This document shows, one piece after another, positions 55,420-63,831 of a stretch of DNA of 64,000 nucleotides. The position numbers and the translations under genes were made by a program. The DNA is from Cohnella sp. AR92. GTDB taxonomy: Bacteria; Bacillota; Bacilli; Paenibacillales; Paenibacillaceae. The stretch covers positions 36,421 to 100,420 of the forward strand of contig NZ_RZJR01000019.1 of NCBI RefSeq assembly GCF_003990975.1. The letters are read 5' to 3'. How positions within the stretch are numbered: position 1 is the first letter of the stretch; the number at the start of each line of letters is the position of its first letter. Under the pieces are notes generated by a model. That model saw only the letters and a program-made list of their open reading frames with translations, was not told the DNA's origin and ran no database searches.

Positions 55420-56520
55420 ATGCGCATGATGCCGCTTGCCTCGATACATCCAGGTATGAAACTAGGCAAAAAGATCTATTCGGAAGAGGGCATCGTGCTG
55501 TTGGCAGAAGGAGTCGAGCTCACGGGAACCTTGCTGCGCAGGCTTGGTGACAAGGGGATTCACTATCTTTACATACAAGATCCTCGAACGGAGGGCATCG
55601 AAGCGCCGGAGCTGCTGAGCGAAGAGACCCATCGCCAGGCTTTGTCCACGCTTCGGTCCGTCTTCCGCGATCTGGTGGACCAGCCGGGCAAACGCCACGC
55701 GGGAACCTATCCTTACGTCGGCAAGACGATGCGGCAGCTGATGCATTCCGTGATGGAGGAGCTTCACCGCAGCAAGGATTCCATGATCATGCTCATGAAT
55801 ATGCAGACGGTGGATCATTACCTCTATATGCATTCCTTGAACGTGTGCGTCTATACGGTCTTGCTAGGCATGGCCTATGGATACAACTCGGAGGAGCTGT
55901 CGAACCTCGGGTTGGGCGCCCTGTTGCACGATGTGGGCAAAACCCAGATCTCCATGGATGTCCTGCTGAAGCCGGGAAGATTGTCGCACGAAGAGTACGA
56001 AGAGATGAAGAGGCATGCCGAGAGGGGCTTCTATCTGCTGAAGGACGAGCCGAACATTCCGTTGCTCGTCGCTCATTGCGCCTACCAACATCACGAGAGA
56101 TTGGACGGCTCGGGATATCCGAGGGGATTGCAGGGGTACGAGATTCACGAATACGCGAAATGGATCGGAATCGTCGACTCCTATGATGCCATGACCAGCC
56201 ACCGCGTCTACAAGAATCCGATGCTCCCGCACCAGGCGACCGAGACTCTCTATGCGGGAAGCGGGACGCTGTACGACACGGCGATGCTCAAGATTTTCCG
56301 GGATAAGGTGGCCATCTACCCGGTAGGCATCAGCGTTACGCTGAGCACGGGACAGACGGCGATCGTGGTCGATATCAACGCGGCCAGCGTTCACCGCCCT
56401 ATCGTTCGGGTGCTGACCGACGAGAGCGGCGCCGACTTGAAGACGCCTTACGACCTGGATTTGTCCAAGAATTTGTCCGTCATGATCAACCGTATCGACG
56501 CCGGTCCATCGAACCGCTAG
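55420..56520 (+). CDS. HD-GYP domain protein (cyclic-di-GMP phosphodiesterase type)
   Basis: 366 residues from the ATG at 55420, with AAAGGGGG 11 bases before; an ATG 39 bases upstream lacks a ribosome site. The N-terminal 130 residues are a small beta-rich region. The HD-GYP domain follows: HSLNVCVYTVLLG, LLHDVGKTQI (HD about 170-171), HAERGFYLLK, and HHERLDGSGYPRGL with the GYP motif. Metal ligands look intact, so cyclic-di-GMP hydrolysis is likely. A C-terminal PilZ-like or Tudor-like beta-fold (TGQTAIVVDINAA) follows. A terminator lies downstream at 56534. Confidence 0.93.
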   Translation: MRMMPLASIHPGMKLGKKIYSEEGIVLLAEGVELTGTLLRRLGDKGIHYLYIQDPRTEGIEAPELLSEETHRQALSTLRSVFRDLVDQPGKRHAGTYPYVGKTMRQLMHSVMEELHRSKDSMIMLMNMQTVDHYLYMHSLNVCVYTVLLGMAYGYNSEELSNLGLGALLHDVGKTQISMDVLLKPGRLSHEEYEEMKRHAERGFYLLKDEPNIPLLVAHCAYQHHERLDGSGYPRGLQGYEIHEYAKWIGIVDSYDAMTSHRVYKNPMLPHQATETLYAGSGTLYDTAMLKIFRDKVAIYPVGISVTLSTGQTAIVVDINAASVHRPIVRVLTDESGADLKTPYDLDLSKNLSVMINRIDAGPSNR

Positions 56521-56533
56521 CGAGCTTGACATG

Positions 56534-56564
56534 GCTTCCGGGAGCTTGCTTCCGGGGGCTTTTG
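56534..56564 (+). terminator. terminator of the HD-GYP gene
   Basis: GCTTCCGG and CCGGGGGC with G-U pairs and an inner AGC/GCT stem, then TTTTG. Confidence 0.7.
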
Positions 56565-56629
56565 TTTGCTTTCCCGCGGCACGACAAGTACAATGAAGGA
56601 TATATCTAGACCAGACAGGAGTACTTGCC

Positions 56630-57784
56630 ATGCACGGCTTTGCCGCAACAAACCTGACCCCGCGCTTCGCGCCGCCGGCCGATCTTACCCCTCTGACGCC
56701 TCAATACGATCCTTGGGATCCGATTCGATCGCTTCAGAGATACGGCCGACATACGCTGACCAGCGTGGAGTTCACCGTCACCCATCTGTGCAACATGCGC
56801 TGCGAGCATTGCGCGGTAGGCGACAGCCTGACGATGACGGAAGCGCCTCACCTGCCGATGGATCTGATTCTCCGCCGCTTGGATGAGGTCGAGAATCTGG
56901 AGACGATCAGCTTGACCGGGGGCGAACCGACTTTCCGCGAGGAGACCGTTCGCGAAATCCTGCTTCCGCTTCTGAAGTATGCGCGTTCCCGGGGAATTCG
57001 TTCGCAATTGAATTCCAACGTCACTTTGGATTATTCCCGCTACGAGATCATCGCTCCTTACCTGGACGTCATGCACATCTCGATCAATTATACGGAAGCG
57101 TCCGACTTCCACGAGGTGGGATTCGCGCGGACGGGGCGTTCCGTCAGCCCGGCGGCGACCTCCAAGCTTTATGAGAGAATGATGGAGAACGCCCGCAAGC
57201 TGTCGCAAGATGGCGTTTTTGTGTCGGCCGAGTCCATGATCAATTACCGCACGTATAACAAGATGGACAAGATTCACAAGCTTATTGTAGAGATGGGCTG
57301 CAAGCGGCATGAGGTTCATCCGATGTATCCGAGCTCGTTCGCGTCGAATCTTCCCGTTATTACGCGCGATCAGATGCTGGATACGATCAACGGATTGCTG
57401 GATATTCGCGATCCGGACGTCTGGATGCTCTTCGGAACGCTGCCGTTCTTCGCCTGCGGTTCCGACAAGAAGGAACTGGCGCTGGTACGCCGCCTGGCCT
57501 CCGAGCCCAACGTGACGGTACGCAACGACCCGGACGGACGCAATCGGGTGAACGTGAACCTGTTCAGCGGGGACGTGTACGTGACGGACTTCGCGTCGAT
57601 CCCTCCCTTCGGCAACGTCCAAAGCGAGAAGCTGGACGACGTCTTCGCGAAGTGGCAGGATCACTCCCTTCAGAAGAAGGTTAACTGCCACTGCCCGTCC
57701 GCCGGATGCTGCGGTCCTAATCTCTTGGTATCCGACATGTATTTCAAGGAAGTCGATTTTACCCGGCGCCAATCCTTGATTTAA
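56630..57784 (+). CDS. yfkAB: radical SAM / CxCxxxxC motif protein YfkAB
   Basis: 384 residues. Radical SAM cluster CNMRCEHC at about residues 54-61, ISLTGGEPTFREET, and the family-defining C-terminal CHCPSAGCCGPN. In bacilli the gene appears as one frame, as here. The substrate is unknown. ACAGGAG precedes the ATG. It is monocistronic between two terminators or convincing gaps. Confidence 0.93.
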   Translation: MHGFAATNLTPRFAPPADLTPLTPQYDPWDPIRSLQRYGRHTLTSVEFTVTHLCNMRCEHCAVGDSLTMTEAPHLPMDLILRRLDEVENLETISLTGGEPTFREETVREILLPLLKYARSRGIRSQLNSNVTLDYSRYEIIAPYLDVMHISINYTEASDFHEVGFARTGRSVSPAATSKLYERMMENARKLSQDGVFVSAESMINYRTYNKMDKIHKLIVEMGCKRHEVHPMYPSSFASNLPVITRDQMLDTINGLLDIRDPDVWMLFGTLPFFACGSDKKELALVRRLASEPNVTVRNDPDGRNRVNVNLFSGDVYVTDFASIPPFGNVQSEKLDDVFAKWQDHSLQKKVNCHCPSAGCCGPNLLVSDMYFKEVDFTRRQSLI

Positions 57785-57854
57785 CCGATTGCATTATGGT
57801 TACCTGGAGCCTGGAACGGGATTTCTTATTTTTTGAAGGGGTGCCATAACGGTT

Positions 57855-59222
57855 TTGCATACGGAATTCTTATGGGGTTCTATCTTCTGGAATTTGTTGA
57901 TCGTCCTTGTTCTTGTCCTTCTGAACGGCTTCTTCGTAGCCGCGGAATTCGCTCTTGTTAAAGTTCGCCAGAGCCGGTTGACCCAGCTTGCCAACGAAGG
58001 CAATGGCAGAGCCAAATATGCGCTTAAAGTAAACAATAAGCTGGACGTATACCTGTCCGCTACTCAGCTTGGAATCACGTTGGCGTCACTCGGACTCGGT
58101 TGGACGGGAGAACCGGCAATCGCCGAATTGATCGTCGAACCGCTCATGTATCAGATGAATATCACGGACGAGACGGTCATTCACACCGTAGCATCGATCG
58201 TAGCTTTTGTCGTGATTACATTCATGCATATCGTGTTGGGCGAGCTTGCGCCTAAATCGTTGGCCATTCAGAAAGCGGAAGGTGTCTCCTTGTGGCTGAG
58301 TTGGCCGCTTCTAACGTTCTATCGCATCTTCCTTCCGGCGATCTGGCTGCTCAACGGCGCGGCTAACCTGCTGCTGAGGATGGTAGGCGTTCAGCCTGCC
58401 GGCGAGCATGAAGCTCATACCGAAGAAGAGATACGAATTCTGATGAACGAGAGCGCGAAGAGCGGCATCATCGACAAGGAAGAAATGACCTTGTTCGATA
58501 ACGTCTTCGAGTTCGCGGATCGAGTCGCCCGCGAGGTGATGCTGCCGCGAACGGACATGGATTGCATGTTCACGAATCAATCCATGAGAGAGAACATGAA
58601 GGTCGCCTACGCTACGAAGCATACCCGTTATCCTCTCGCGGTCGATGACAAGGACCAGATTATCGGCTTCATTCATATTACCGATCTGCTCACGGCCGAT
58701 CCCGACGAGGATCACGACCTTCGGGACTTCATGCGTCCGATTCTCAGCGTTCCGGAATCCATGGAGATCAGTAAGGTGCTGAAGCTGATGCAGAAGCGCA
58801 AGTCCCAGCTCGCCATCGTCATCGACGAATACGGCGGCACGGCCGGGATGCTGACCGCGGAGACGATCCTTGAGGAGATCGTCGGCGAGATCCACGACGA
58901 GTTCGACAACGAACCGCCGAGCATCGTGATCAAGGGCGACGTCACTTCCGTCGAAGGGCGGATGCTGATCGAGGACGTCAACGACATGTTCGGGCTCGAC
59001 ATCGACGACGAGGAAGTCGATTCGATCGGCGGCTGGCTGTTCCGCAACCTGGAGGGCAATATCGCCAAGGGGCAGAAGTGGATCCACGACGGGTACGTAT
59101 TCGAGATCGCCCACACCGAGCGTCTTCGCGTCCTGCGGGTTCATATCTTCAAGCTCAAGAGCGCGGATAAGACGAAGCAGGGAGAAGAGCAATTGTCCGG
59201 CGCGGGAGCATCGGAAGAATAA
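57855..59222 (+). CDS. CNNM/CorC-family membrane protein with CBS pair (hemolysin C-like)
   Basis: 455 residues from a TTG start (GAAGGGG about 14 bases before, a long spacing, so the start is not certain). A DUF21/CNNM membrane domain occupies residues 1-200 (FFVAAEFALVKVRQSRL, ATQLGITLASLGLGW, VLGELAPKSLAIQ), a CBS pair about 215-340, and a CorC_HlyC domain about 355-440. These proteins are implicated in Mg2+ or Co2+ export or homeostasis. The hemolysin name is historical. Confidence 0.92.
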   Translation: MHTEFLWGSIFWNLLIVLVLVLLNGFFVAAEFALVKVRQSRLTQLANEGNGRAKYALKVNNKLDVYLSATQLGITLASLGLGWTGEPAIAELIVEPLMYQMNITDETVIHTVASIVAFVVITFMHIVLGELAPKSLAIQKAEGVSLWLSWPLLTFYRIFLPAIWLLNGAANLLLRMVGVQPAGEHEAHTEEEIRILMNESAKSGIIDKEEMTLFDNVFEFADRVAREVMLPRTDMDCMFTNQSMRENMKVAYATKHTRYPLAVDDKDQIIGFIHITDLLTADPDEDHDLRDFMRPILSVPESMEISKVLKLMQKRKSQLAIVIDEYGGTAGMLTAETILEEIVGEIHDEFDNEPPSIVIKGDVTSVEGRMLIEDVNDMFGLDIDDEEVDSIGGWLFRNLEGNIAKGQKWIHDGYVFEIAHTERLRVLRVHIFKLKSADKTKQGEEQLSGAGASEE

Positions 59223-59233
59223 TCCTTTAATAG

Positions 59234-59269
59234 AGAGCAGCTTGCCGATTGGCGCAAGCTGCTCTTTTT
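59234..59269 (+). terminator. terminator of the CNNM/CorC gene
   Basis: AGAGCAGCTTGC and GCAAGCTGCTCT form a 12-bp stem followed by TTTTT. Confidence 0.95.
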
Positions 59270-59406
59270 CGCGTTAGATCGGGCGCACGAAACGGACGAA
59301 CGTCCGCTTTTTATTTTGCGCGGGCTACAAGTTTCGGCTGATCTTCACATATACGTAGAACGTATGCCTATACCGACCGAAGGTTTTCTCAGAAGGAGGA
59401 GTGACG

Positions 59407-59631
59407 GTGTACGACAACGATCAATGGCGCGAATGGAAGCCGTATGTGAGTCCGTGCGATCCCTGTCCGCCGATTCTGGTAAAGCGCTATGTGGTGCCGC
59501 CCAATCAATATATTCCTTTTCAGCCGATGAATCTTCCCCAGTTCCCGCTCCACGAAGCGCTGCGGAGAGGAACGCTGTGGCCCGCTCTGTACAGCCCATA
59601 CCCGTCGAGAAGAGCGACCAAAGGAGGGTAA
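59407..59631 (+). CDS. cotJA: spore coat protein CotJA
   Basis: 74 residues. The GTG at 59407 has AAGGAGGA 7 bases upstream; an earlier GTG at 59401 is too close to it. The family motifs WKPYVSPCDPCPPI, YVVPPNQYIPFQP, NLPQFPLHEALRRGTLWP and LYSPYP are present. CotJA, B and C are made in the mother cell during sporulation and are incorporated in the spore coat. First of cotJABC. Confidence 0.93.
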   Translation: MYDNDQWREWKPYVSPCDPCPPILVKRYVVPPNQYIPFQPMNLPQFPLHEALRRGTLWPALYSPYPSRRATKGG

Positions 59632-59634
59632 GCG

Positions 59635-60003
59635 ATGGCAGAACGCCAAGATCGGTATGACAGGTCCGACCGGTATGATCGCAATGACGGCAAAGACCGC
59701 TCCGGTTCAGGCAAGAAAGAACCGGCCTCCGCGCCGGAACGATCGGTTCCGGGGGACGAGAGATACCGCGCGGAGCTCGAGCAGCTCCAGATTGTCGACT
59801 TCGCCTTGGTGGAGCTGACTCTCTATCTGGACACCCACCCGACGGATATGCAGGCGATCCAGCAATTCAATCAGCTCGCTCAGAGGCGGGGGCAGCTTGC
59901 TCACGCGTTCGAGATGCAGTACGGGCCGCTTCTTCAATTCGGACACAGCTACACCAAGTTCCCTTGGCAATGGAACGAACCGCCGTGGCCATGGCAGGTA
60001 TAA
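59635..60003 (+). CDS. cotJB: spore coat protein CotJB
   Basis: 122 residues. The last 85 carry the CotJB family sequence (LQIVDFALVELTLYLDTHPTD, FNQLAQRRGQL, EMQYGPLLQFG, WQWNEPPWPW). The first 40 are an unusually long Arg/Asp-rich extension with repeated RYDRSDRYDRND. It begins 3 bases after cotJA and ends 12 bases before cotJC. It is needed for assembly of CotJC in the coat in B. subtilis. Confidence 0.93.
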   Translation: MAERQDRYDRSDRYDRNDGKDRSGSGKKEPASAPERSVPGDERYRAELEQLQIVDFALVELTLYLDTHPTDMQAIQQFNQLAQRRGQLAHAFEMQYGPLLQFGHSYTKFPWQWNEPPWPWQV

Positions 60004-60015
60004 GGAGGAGCATGG

Positions 60016-60399
60016 ATGTGGATCTATGAGAAAAAGCTGCAGTACCCCGTGCGAGTAAGCAAATGCGATCCGAGAATGGCGAAATTCCTGATTGAGCAGT
60101 ACGGCGGGGCGGATGGCGAGCTGGCCGCCGCTCTGCGGTATTTGAACCAACGGTACACGATCCCGGACAAAGTGGTCGGTCTTCTGAACGATATCGGCAC
60201 GGAAGAATTTGCCCACTTGGAAATGATTGCCACAATGGTTTACAAGCTGACAAAGGATGCAACGCCGGAACAGATGGAGGCAGCGGGGTTGGGGGAGCAT
60301 TTTGTCAACCATGACAAGGCGCTGTTCTACAACAATGCGGCCGGGAATCCATGGACAGCTACTTATATTCAAGCCAAAGGCGATCCATTAATGCGTTGA
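60016..60399 (+). CDS. cotJC: spore coat protein CotJC, truncated by the prophage element
   Basis: 127 residues against about 189 in typical CotJC. It follows the family through RYTIPDKVVGLLNDIGTEEFAHLEM and TATYIQAKGDP, then ends LMR-stop in sequence unlike CotJC. The GTEEFAHLE helix carries part of the Mn-catalase metal site; the missing C-terminal third normally carries the second Glu/His helix pair. The gene for a large serine recombinase starts 2 bases away on the other strand. The break lies at about 60379-60390 and is best read as attL, with the 3' part of cotJC beyond the right edge. Confidence 0.88.
   Translation: MWIYEKKLQYPVRVSKCDPRMAKFLIEQYGGADGELAAALRYLNQRYTIPDKVVGLLNDIGTEEFAHLEMIATMVYKLTKDATPEQMEAAGLGEHFVNHDKALFYNNAAGNPWTATYIQAKGDPLMR
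60379..60390. other. probable attL crossover region within cotJC
   Basis: CotJC homology continues up to codons for AKGDP (GCCAAAGGCGATCC) and stops right after. The serine recombinase gene begins on the opposite strand 12-20 bases further. The crossover dinucleotide cannot be fixed without attR. Confidence 0.6.
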
Positions 60400-60401
60400 G
60401 G

Positions 60402-61850
60402 CTAAACAAAGGATTTCCAAGTAATACTTACATCAGAACCATTGAGCAAGGTTATTTCAGATATAAGCTGACGAATTGCCGACTTTGCTTTAACTCTATC
60501 ATCCCCGGTTATATCACCCCATAATTTCCTCGCGCTTTCCTTAAGTCCGCTTACATCTTGTTTTCTATCCGCCAGTTTTTGAAGCTTTTTAGATATTTCA
60601 AGACGTTCTCTTTCGGCCCGCTCTGTTGCTATCTTCAGATCGGAGGCGGTGATCAAATCATCAGAATATGCATCAATGTTCTTCTGAATCCTTTTTTCAA
60701 TTTTTTGTAGTTGGGCTTTAAGTTCGCCTATTTCGTTAACAATAATTGTTGGCTGTGAGAATGATAGCGTTAGTTCTTTATCAGACTTGTTTGCCATCGT
60801 TTGGATATGATTAATAATCTCTGATTCAAGATCATCTCGATGAATTGCGTGGTATTTGCAGCCATAGCCGAGTGTATAAGACGCGCAGACATATCGGAAG
60901 TAATCGTATGAAGCATTTTTACGTCTAACGCGTGCAGTATTGCCTTTCATATTTCTCCCACAATGGCCGCATTTAATAAGTCCTGTTAATAAGTATGTCT
61001 CACTGTCGGCGTGTTTTTTTGCGGGTTTTCTACTATTTAAGAGTTCTATTATCTTCTGATGACGCTCTTTAGAAAGGATCGCAGGATGATTATCTTCTTT
61101 AATGATCCACTCGTTTTTATCCCTTGCTACAATCTTGCCGTTCTTGTTCTTCCTGGCGTTAAATATAGCTGTTCCTGAAAGCATTGGGTTTAAAATAACT
61201 CTTTTAACATTAATCTGATCCCATGGCTTTCCTTTTCTCGTCAGATAACCGCAATCGTTTAAAATCTTTGCCACCATTCGGTATCCATGTCCTTGTTCGA
61301 ATGCCGAAGCCATTGTTTCAACTACAATCAACTCTTTAGAATCAATTGAGTATTTCCCTTCAAGAACAGTGAATCCATAAGAAGGGCGAGAGAGGGCTTT
61401 GTCAGTATTTCGAGCAAGTGATAACATGTTGTCTTTTACTCTTTCGCTAATTCTCTCCCTTTCAAACTCAGCGAATGCCGCGAGTAATTGAAGCACCATT
61501 CTTCCTACTGCAGTTGAAGTATCAAACCCTTCTGATGCCGATACAAAGTTGCAATCATGATCGTTTAATAGATTTACTAACTGGAGCATGTCCAAGAGAT
61601 TACGAGACATTCTATCCAGCTTTGAAGTCAAAACTATGTCGAATTCATTGTTATGTACATGTGTAATCATTTCTTGGGCTGCAGGCCTGCGCATATCTTT
61701 GGCGCTGTAACCATCATCAACAAAGAACGTTGGTCGCCCCCACCCCATAGCGATGCAATAAGCAGCAAGGCGTTCGCGCTGTTCATGTAATGAATTACCT
61801 TTATCCGCTTGTTCATCCGTACTTACGCGAATGTAAGCTGCTACACGCAT
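60402..61850 (-). CDS. large serine recombinase (phage integrase/excisionase)
   Basis: 482 residues from the ATG at 61850 (AAAGGG 10 bases before). Catalytic S10 lies in YIRVSTDEQ, with LTSKLDRMSRNL as the Arg motif. A Recombinase domain (PSYGFTVLEGKY, LNDCGYLTRKGKPWD), a zinc ribbon (IKCGHCGRNMKGN with a later Cys pair in YVCASYTLGYGC) and a long coiled coil (about 365-445) are all present. All parts needed for unidirectional attP-attB integration are intact. It lies at the element edge next to the cut cotJC gene, reading away from it in the normal int orientation. Confidence 0.96.
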   Translation of the reverse strand: MRVAAYIRVSTDEQADKGNSLHEQRERLAAYCIAMGWGRPTFFVDDGYSAKDMRRPAAQEMITHVHNNEFDIVLTSKLDRMSRNLLDMLQLVNLLNDHDCNFVSASEGFDTSTAVGRMVLQLLAAFAEFERERISERVKDNMLSLARNTDKALSRPSYGFTVLEGKYSIDSKELIVVETMASAFEQGHGYRMVAKILNDCGYLTRKGKPWDQINVKRVILNPMLSGTAIFNARKNKNGKIVARDKNEWIIKEDNHPAILSKERHQKIIELLNSRKPAKKHADSETYLLTGLIKCGHCGRNMKGNTARVRRKNASYDYFRYVCASYTLGYGCKYHAIHRDDLESEIINHIQTMANKSDKELTLSFSQPTIIVNEIGELKAQLQKIEKRIQKNIDAYSDDLITASDLKIATERAERERLEISKKLQKLADRKQDVSGLKESARKLWGDITGDDRVKAKSAIRQLISEITLLNGSDVSITWKSFV

Positions 61851-61864
61851 TTTAAACAGCCCTT

Positions 61865-62542
61865 TCAATATTTAACGTTATATGGGGACATGTACCATAT
61901 CATTTTTCCAATGACTTTTAGCGTGGAAGCTTCTTCAGATCCATATAGTTTGGCAATATGATCGGGATTGAAACTGTCAGGTTCAAGAGCAACTGTGTTT
62001 TGAAGACGAAAGAATCTTTTGAGAGTTGCGTCGAAACCATCAACACTAACAGCAGCTATGTCGCCATTATTTATTTCTTCTTTAGGATCAATAAGAGCAT
62101 ATGCGCCATTTGGAATAATTTTGTTCATACTGTCCCCATTTACACGCAGCAAGAAGGCATTGGGGTGTTTCTCCGCTAAAGATTCTGGAATTTCTATATA
62201 GTCTTCAACAGTTATCATCTCTAACGGTTGCCCAGCAGCGATAGAGCCGTATAAAGGAGCTTTATGTGATTTTCCTTTCACAGGAACTACATCATAACTA
62301 GCTTTAGTTTCATTAACAACGAAGGGACTTTTTACTTGTCCTTCATCAACGAATACCATGGGATTCACATTGAAGAGGGCCGCAATTTCCTTAATCTTGG
62401 ATAATGCTGGAGATTGTTCGCCGGACTTCCACCGACCAATGGTGGAACGGTTGACATCTAATCTGCGCGCAACCTCAGCATCACTATACCCAGATTGATC
62501 GACCAACTTTGCGAAGACAACTTTAAAGGTCTCAAAAGTCAT
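61865..62542 (-). CDS. phage CI-like repressor with S24 (LexA) peptidase domain
   Basis: 225 residues from the ATG at 62542 (AAGGAGG 8-10 bases before). An N-terminal XRE helix-turn-helix (SDAEVARRLDVNRSTIGRWKSG) is followed by the S24 domain: cleavage-site AAGQPLE, S138 in GDSMNK and the Lys in DATLKRFF. RecA-stimulated self-cleavage upon DNA damage would induce the prophage. It ends 14 bases before the recombinase start. A promoter with TTGCGT and TATAAT (17-base spacer) lies upstream among operator repeats. Confidence 0.93.
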   Translation of the reverse strand: MTFETFKVVFAKLVDQSGYSDAEVARRLDVNRSTIGRWKSGEQSPALSKIKEIAALFNVNPMVFVDEGQVKSPFVVNETKASYDVVPVKGKSHKAPLYGSIAAGQPLEMITVEDYIEIPESLAEKHPNAFLLRVNGDSMNKIIPNGAYALIDPKEEINNGDIAAVSVDGFDATLKRFFRLQNTVALEPDSFNPDHIAKLYGSEEASTLKVIGKMIWYMSPYNVKY

Positions 62543-62568
62543 TTCCGTTTCCTCCTTCATATATAGAC

Positions 62569-62597
62569 ATTATAAGTAAATAGTGTGGGAAACGCAA
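62569..62597 (-). promoter_or_regulatory. promoter of the repressor gene
   Basis: On the minus strand -35 TTGCGT (62592-62597), 17-base spacer, -10 TATAAT (62569-62574). Its -35 carries the GTTGCG element found in the operator repeats, consistent with autoregulation. Confidence 0.75.
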
Positions 62598-62604
62598 CAA
62601 ATTT

Positions 62605-62661
62605 GTTGTGTCGAACGAAACAAGCGTATTTTGACAAAATTAGTGTTGCGTCGCACGAAAC
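62605..62661. promoter_or_regulatory. phage operator pair between the divergent repressor and XRE genes
   Basis: GTTGTGTCGAACGAAAC (62605-62621) and GTTGCGTCGCACGAAAC (62645-62661) match at 15 of 17 positions and start 40 bases apart, near four helix turns. A related inverted repeat TGTTGCG-AATAG-CGCAACA lies at 62919-62937, at the end of the XRE gene. This is the pattern of a lysogeny switch. Confidence 0.65.
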
Positions 62662-62697
62662 GTTGGAGTATATTGGTTCTACGAGGAGGTGAGAAAC

Positions 62698-62940
62698 ATG
62701 CCCGAGGCTACCTCTCAATACGCCGAACTCGTTTATCTGCGCAGGATAGTAAGGAAAGTTCCGTCCTCAGATATGGCGAAGACTATCGGCGTCAGCACCG
62801 AAACGTATCTACGATCTGAAAGGGGTGAGAGAGAATTCACACTTCTTGAGGCGATGAAAATCGCTAATAAGTTAAGAATGCCCATCTCTTATGTATTTCC
62901 AAAAATTTTTGAACTCGATGTTGCGAATAGCGCAACATAA
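62698..62940 (+). CDS. phage XRE-family regulator (Cro-like)
   Basis: 80 residues. ATG at 62698 with GGAGGTG 8 bases before. Helix-turn-helix: SDMAKTIGVSTETYLRSERGERE, then LLEAMKIANKLRMPI. Divergent from the CI-like repressor across an operator region, the position of Cro in lambda-like switches. An inverted repeat overlaps its 3' end. Confidence 0.85.
   Translation: MPEATSQYAELVYLRRIVRKVPSSDMAKTIGVSTETYLRSERGEREFTLLEAMKIANKLRMPISYVFPKIFELDVANSAT
62919..62937. repeat. perfect inverted repeat TGTTGCG-AATAG-CGCAACA
   Basis: 7-5-7 dyad in the last codons of the XRE gene; shares the GTTGCG half-element with the upstream operators. Confidence 0.6.
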
Positions 62941-62993
62941 TCAGCGGCAAGTCGGACAATCGTTGCGGCATACCATTTAACGAGGTGGTGGCG

Positions 62994-63176
62994 ATGGGAA
63001 AGCGTAGAGAGCGGCCTCAAATCAGAATTGTTGCTCATTTCATGAAAGTAAATGGGGTGCTGGTGGAGATTGATCCGATCAAAGCTGGCATCCCGGACCG
63101 GTGCAAAAAGGTAGTCGCTGAGATCATGTCAGGTAAGAAGTATGAACTTGTCGATCGAGTTGCAAGCAGCTCCTAA
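62994..63176 (+). CDS. small phage protein, unknown function
   Basis: 60 residues from ATG 62994 (GAGGTGG 5-8 bases before). Compact and basic: KRRERPQIRIVAHFMKVNGV, then KKVVAEIMSGKKYELV. No known family. It lies in the early leftward-to-right module of the prophage between the XRE gene and other short ORFs. Confidence 0.55.
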   Translation: MGKRRERPQIRIVAHFMKVNGVLVEIDPIKAGIPDRCKKVVAEIMSGKKYELVDRVASSS

Positions 63177-63221
63177 CGGGGCTTGCTATAAAGGACAAGC
63201 ATAATAAAGGAGCTGATCCCC

Positions 63222-63386
63222 ATGCCAAGACTTCAAGCCGAGATCGACCCTGAAACGATCCGAGCCGAGAAGCTGCATCGATTCTTCCGCCACTTCGAGA
63301 TCCAACGCCGCTACAAGATCACTTTTCGCGAGTTCGTCGCAATGGTAGACGCCGGCACATGGGTCCCGTATCTGGCGGGGCAATGA
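63222..63386 (+). CDS. 54-residue phage protein
   Basis: ATG at 63222 with AAAGGAGC upstream. Arg- and Phe-rich helical sequence (KLHRFFRHFEIQRRYKITF, then FVAMVDAGTWVPYL) of the type seen in small excisionase-like or regulatory phage proteins; the family is not recognised. Too short for a confident functional call, but the ribosome site is good and codon use is like its neighbours. Confidence 0.5.
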   Translation: MPRLQAEIDPETIRAEKLHRFFRHFEIQRRYKITFREFVAMVDAGTWVPYLAGQ

Positions 63387-63401
63387 GGAGGAGGTGAGAA
63401 G

Positions 63402-63542
63402 GTGAAGGACTTAACGCAAGCCAAGGAAGTAAGGAACGCCTCGTCGGCAGCAGAAACAAATGAATTGCTTAGCAAGGGATGGACGTTGCATTCCGTCCAC
63501 CCCAACGCAAACGGGATCATCTTCGTGTTACTTAGATTCTAG
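63402..63542 (+). CDS. 46-residue phage protein, paralogue of the convergent gene
   Basis: GTG at 63402 with GAGGAGGTG about 7 bases before. The sequence around ASSAAETNELLSKGWTLHSV resembles TSSDQEANKFLKEGWKIISV in the convergent gene at 63539, and its stop overlaps that gene's end by 4 bases. The pattern is of small DUF1737-like proteins with a KEGW(K/T) core. The function is unknown. Confidence 0.5.
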   Translation: MKDLTQAKEVRNASSAAETNELLSKGWTLHSVHPNANGIIFVLLRF

Positions 63543-63739
63543 AACCCAAGGTCTCCGAACTCGCTTTTCAATTTCGAAAGCATTGCAACGTTTGAAGGTT
63601 TACCAAGGACGTACATCGGACAAGCGATATCTTCGTTCCGAAACGGGACAACACTTATAATCTTCCAACCTTCTTTCAAGAACTTGTTTGCTTCCTGATC
63701 GCTGGATGTCTGAATCACTTCAACGATATCATCGTACAT
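63539..63739 (-). CDS. 66-residue phage protein, paralogue of the convergent gene
   Basis: ATG at 63739, AGGAGG 7 bases before. IVEVIQTSSDQEANKFLKEGWKII is followed by a beta strand and a C-terminal helix (NVAMLSKLKSEF). It is similar to the 46-residue gene convergent to it, suggesting a duplication and inversion. Function unknown. Confidence 0.65.
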   Translation of the reverse strand: MYDDIVEVIQTSSDQEANKFLKEGWKIISVVPFRNEDIACPMYVLGKPSNVAMLSKLKSEFGDLGF

Positions 63740-63831
63740 CGAATTTCCTCCTATTTTGTTAAATGGTAAGTCTGGACAACTTCCAGTATTCGACAGGAGA
63801 TGAGGTTAACCCTTCAAAGGAGGTAAGGCTA

